Of a stretch of 8,067 bases of DNA, positions 6,079 to 8,067 are shown in pieces (within the stretch, counting starts at the first letter, position 1; each line of letters begins with the position of its first letter). Origin of the DNA: Oscillospiraceae bacterium (lineage in GTDB: Bacteria > Bacillota > Clostridia > Oscillospirales > Oscillospiraceae); the NCBI GenBank assembly GCA_902765975.1, contig CACXBO010000107.1, positions 1 through 8,067 of the forward strand, given 5' to 3'. Below the pieces are notes generated by a model. It saw nothing but the letters and a program-made list of their open reading frames with translations, was not told the DNA's origin and did no database searches. A program made the position numbers and the translations under genes.

Positions 6079-7356
6079 TCACAGGAGAGAATACTCTCCG
6101 TCCTTTCCCGACTTAATGCTCTTCTCGAAAAAGAGCTTCAGCGTTTTTATCATTGTCTCCGTGTCCCTCGCTCCCGCGGTCTCGAACGCGGAGTGCATCG
6201 CAAGCTGGGCAAGACCGATATCGACCGTGTTCAGGCTCACCTGCGCGTTTGATACGTTTCCGAGAGTGCCGCCGCCGGGGATATCCGGCCTGTTCGCGTA
6301 TCTCTGCAGCTCAGCGCCCGCCTCCTCGGCTATCATACGGAAGAGCGCATAGGAAACGGCGTCGGAGGTGTATTTCTGAGCGGCGTTGAACTTGACGACA
6401 ACTCCGCCGTTCAGGCAGGGCGCCTCGTTCTTGTCCGCAAGCTCCGGGTGATTGGGATGCACGGAATGCGCATTGTCGCAGGAGAGCATAAGGCTCTCTG
6501 CAAGCAGCTCGCCGAGGTCGGCTCCCACGCCTTCGGCTATCCGTGAGAGGGTGTCGCGCAGGAAGGTGGAGTCCGCGCCCTGCTTCGTGCGGCTTCCGAC
6601 CTCCTCGTTGTCGAAAACGGCGCAGACCGGTATCGCCGAGCCGCCCTCGGAGGCTAAAAAAGCCTCGACCGAGCTGAAAACGCACTGTAGATCGTCGAGC
6701 CTCGGAGCGGAGATAAAGTCTCCCCACTCGACGCCCCTCTGCGGGTTATATAGGAAAAGGTCGTATGCCGCGATATCCCTCTCCTCGGCTCCGACCGCCT
6801 CCGCCGCCCTCGCTCTTAGGCTCTTGCCCGAGCCCTTCATCGAATAGAGCGGCTGCAGATCTACCGCCGGATTGTAGTTTGTGTCCTTGTTAACGCCTCT
6901 GTTCATGTGAATGGCGACGTTCGGCATAAGGCATACGGCGCCGCCGAGGTCGCAGAGCCTCGTCTCTATCCCCGCGCCGTTTTTAACTATCACTCTTCCC
7001 GCAACGCCGAGCGGTCTGTCGAGCCACGTCGAATAGATCATGCCGCCGTAGCCCTCGACGGAGAGGCGCGTGAACCTCCCGCCCTCCGCCTCCGCGCTCT
7101 CGCGGAGCTTGAAGGCGGGGCTGTCGCAGTGCGACGCCGTTATCATAAAGCCGCCGGATATCTCCTCCGGGATCCGGAAGGCGATGATCGACGACCGATT
7201 TCGCGTTGCGTAATAGCCCCTGCCCCTCTCAAGCGGCTTTCTTTCGCTCTCGGAAAGGCGCTCATAGCCCGCTTCGTCGAGCATTTTCGATATGTTGTCG
7301 ACCGCCTGAAAGGCCGTCGGGCTCTTCTCGATAAAATCAAAAAGTCTCTCGTTCAT
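6079..7356 (-). CDS. M18 family aminopeptidase
   Basis: A 425-residue dizinc aminopeptidase of family M18 (aspartyl aminopeptidase type), which removes N-terminal residues, usually acidic ones, from peptides in the cytoplasm. The visible metal and catalytic sites are SHCDSP (His76, Asp78), RLDDL (bridging Asp221), DNEEVGS (catalytic Glu251 and ligand Glu252), SCDNAHSVHPN (Asp294) and QLAMHSAFE (His388), all in the expected order. PGGGTLGN near 360-367 is another family signature. Length is normal for the bacterial family and the full set of ligands argues for an active enzyme. The ATG at 7356 is preferred because AGGGAG lies 8 nt upstream; a GTG at 7374 would add six residues and place that ribosome site inside the coding region. 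It is the first gene of the operon, directly behind the promoter. Confidence 0.93.
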   Translation of the reverse strand: MNERLFDFIEKSPTAFQAVDNISKMLDEAGYERLSESERKPLERGRGYYATRNRSSIIAFRIPEEISGGFMITASHCDSPAFKLRESAEAEGGRFTRLSVEGYGGMIYSTWLDRPLGVAGRVIVKNGAGIETRLCDLGGAVCLMPNVAIHMNRGVNKDTNYNPAVDLQPLYSMKGSGKSLRARAAEAVGAEERDIAAYDLFLYNPQRGVEWGDFISAPRLDDLQCVFSSVEAFLASEGGSAIPVCAVFDNEEVGSRTKQGADSTFLRDTLSRIAEGVGADLGELLAESLMLSCDNAHSVHPNHPELADKNEAPCLNGGVVVKFNAAQKYTSDAVSYALFRMIAEEAGAELQRYANRPDIPGGGTLGNVSNAQVSLNTVDIGLAQLAMHSAFETAGARDTETMIKTLKLFFEKSIKSGKDGEYSLL

Positions 7357-7364
7357 CGTTCCTG

Positions 7365-7370
7365 CTCCCT
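7365..7370 (-). promoter_or_regulatory. Ribosome binding site of the M18 aminopeptidase
   Basis: AGGGAG on the minus strand, 8 nt before the ATG at 7356. It decides the start in favour of this ATG over the GTG at 7374. Confidence 0.75.
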
Positions 7371-7388
7371 GCACAGTATCCCTTGTTT

Positions 7389-7417
7389 ATCATATCATAA
7401 ACGCGCCGTTTCTTCAA
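7389..7417 (-). promoter_or_regulatory. Sigma-A-type promoter of the six-gene operon
   Basis: On the minus strand a -35 box TTGAAG (7412-7417) and a -10 box TATGAT (7389-7394) are separated by exactly 17 nt. The -10 box overlaps a second TATGAT (7394-7399) at a poor 12-nt spacing. Transcription would begin near 7382, giving a leader of roughly 25 nt before the aminopeptidase ATG. The region is AT-rich against a GC-rich background, which supports the call. No second promoter is evident in the short gaps downstream. Confidence 0.75.
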
Positions 7418-7442
7418 GAAGCAGGCCGTCTTTTTCTCTTGA

Positions 7443-7456
7443 TTTTGCGCGCAAAA
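7443..7456. promoter_or_regulatory. Perfect 14-bp palindrome, possible operator
   Basis: TTTTGCGCGCAAAA is its own reverse complement. It sits between the terminator stem of the PnrA-like gene and the operon promoter, about 26 bp upstream of the -35 box, and overlaps the terminator U-tract. It could be a regulator site or only a by-product of the U-tract. Confidence 0.3.
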
Positions 7457-7482
7457 AAGCGCCCGGTCAAAAGACCGGACGC
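7453..7482 (-). terminator. Rho-independent terminator of the PnrA-like lipoprotein gene
   Basis: A 10-bp stem (7459-7468 with 7473-7482) closes on a 4-nt loop; its one non-Watson-Crick position becomes a G-U pair in minus-strand RNA. Six T follow on the minus strand (complement of 7453-7458). The stem begins 15 nt after the stop codon at 7498-7500. Confidence 0.88.
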
Positions 7483-7497
7483 CCTGAAAAGCACGGA

Positions 7498-8067
7498 TTA
7501 TTCGTAAATGACCGTTACGTTGGAGAAATCAACGGCGGCGATGCCCTCAGCGTTGGGGGCTGCGTCGTCGATGGTGACGGAGCCGTCGAGGACCTTCTTG
7601 TAGAGGGCATCATAGTCGGCAACCGTGTAGTTCTTGAGGCTCCAGGTAGCGGTCGGGAGGCCGACGGAATCTTCCTTAACGCCGAGGCTCGTGCCGGTGC
7701 CGTTGCCGCCGATCTCAGCCCAGGTGCCGTCGTAGGCCTTGCCGATAGCCCACTGGGCTGCGGCGGAGAGGCCCTTCATGGCGGAGGTGATAACGGTGGC
7801 GGAATCGGGGCTCTGGTCAACGTCGACGCCGATTACAAGTCCGTCGTTAGCGGAAGCGGCTGCGGTGATGGACTGGAAGATTGAGCCGCCGCAGGAGAAG
7901 ACGACCTCAGTGCCGTTCTGATACCAGCCGGAGATGAGGGTCTGGAGCTCGTTGGAGGCTGCGAAGGAAGCGCCGTACTGATAGGTGTATCTGACCTCTA
8001 CGGTCTTGCCCATTTCCTTAGCGGCGTCGTTTGCGCCCTGGACGAAGCCGTAGCCGTAACGGTTGAC
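7498..8067 (-). CDS. BMP/PnrA-family substrate-binding lipoprotein, 3' part
   Basis: The last 189 codons of a gene that continues beyond the right edge. The protein resembles the BMP/Med/PnrA family of ABC-transporter substrate-binding lipoproteins, whose characterised members bind nucleosides. The visible region starts at VNRYGYGFVQGAND, then shows a periplasmic-binding fold pattern: FSCGGSIFQSITAAAS, the family hallmark GVDVDQSPDS, and a helix TSAMKGLSAAAQWAIG that follows it in the family. The signal peptide and lipobox cysteine would be in the missing N-terminal half. An internal Met lies 18 codons into the visible part, but the frame stays open with family-like sequence upstream of it, so that is not the start. 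Permease and ATPase genes are not in view. It has its own terminator and is a separate unit from the hyp operon. Confidence 0.87.
   Translation of the reverse strand, partial: VNRYGYGFVQGANDAAKEMGKTVEVRYTYQYGASFAASNELQTLISGWYQNGTEVVFSCGGSIFQSITAAASANDGLVIGVDVDQSPDSATVITSAMKGLSAAAQWAIGKAYDGTWAEIGGNGTGTSLGVKEDSVGLPTATWSLKNYTVADYDALYKKVLDGSVTIDDAAPNAEGIAAVDFSNVTVIYE

Noticed and set aside
7357..7374. An upstream GTG start for the aminopeptidase.
   Set aside because: AGGGAG is placed to serve the ATG at 7356, and MNERLFDFI is a typical family N-terminus.
7394..7399. A second TATGAT as the -10 box.
   Set aside because: It is only 12 nt from the -35 box; the overlapping copy at 7389-7394 has ideal 17-nt spacing.
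6907..7884. A 325-codon plus-strand open frame spanning the aminopeptidase start, the intergenic region and the PnrA-like gene.
   Set aside because: It crosses two real minus-strand genes, a promoter and a terminator, and its product resembles nothing.

Overview
The window looks like chromosomal DNA from a GC-rich anaerobic member of the Firmicutes (Clostridia type). This rests on family resemblance: a clostridial-style M18 aminopeptidase, a COG2509-type flavoprotein, a very large Fe-S/FAD oxidoreductase and a PnrA-like lipoprotein. No rRNA, tRNA, IS element, phage gene or CRISPR array was seen. No gap between genes exceeds about 140 bases.

Layout, left to right. The 3' end of a plus-strand WYL-domain regulator (stop at 131-133) runs into a hairpin at 141-165, which mainly serves as terminator for the minus-strand operon arriving from the other side. 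From 171 to 7356 six genes lie on the minus strand in one tightly packed operon. In transcription order they are an M18 aminopeptidase, a COG2509-like FAD dehydrogenase, a first HypB GTPase, a second HypB GTPase, a 926-residue multi-cluster Fe-S/FAD oxidoreductase, and HypA. Junctions are an 8-nt gap, an 18-nt gap, an ATGA overlap, an ATGA overlap and a 1-nt gap. A good sigma-A-type promoter (TTGAAG, 17 nt, TATGAT) sits at 7389-7417, just upstream of the aminopeptidase. Upstream again, a terminator at 7453-7482 ends a separate minus-strand gene for a BMP/PnrA-family substrate-binding protein, cut by the window edge.

How the genes may work together. HypA (nickel and zinc metallochaperone) and HypB (GTPase) are the pair that delivers Ni(II) to nickel enzymes, classically [NiFe]-hydrogenase. 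Here they form a closed block with two HypB copies and a large electron-transfer flavoprotein between HypB and HypA. No hydrogenase subunit or hypCDEF gene is present in the window. The most interesting reading is a redox-linked nickel-delivery module whose client enzyme is elsewhere. That is inference; the gene identities themselves are well supported.
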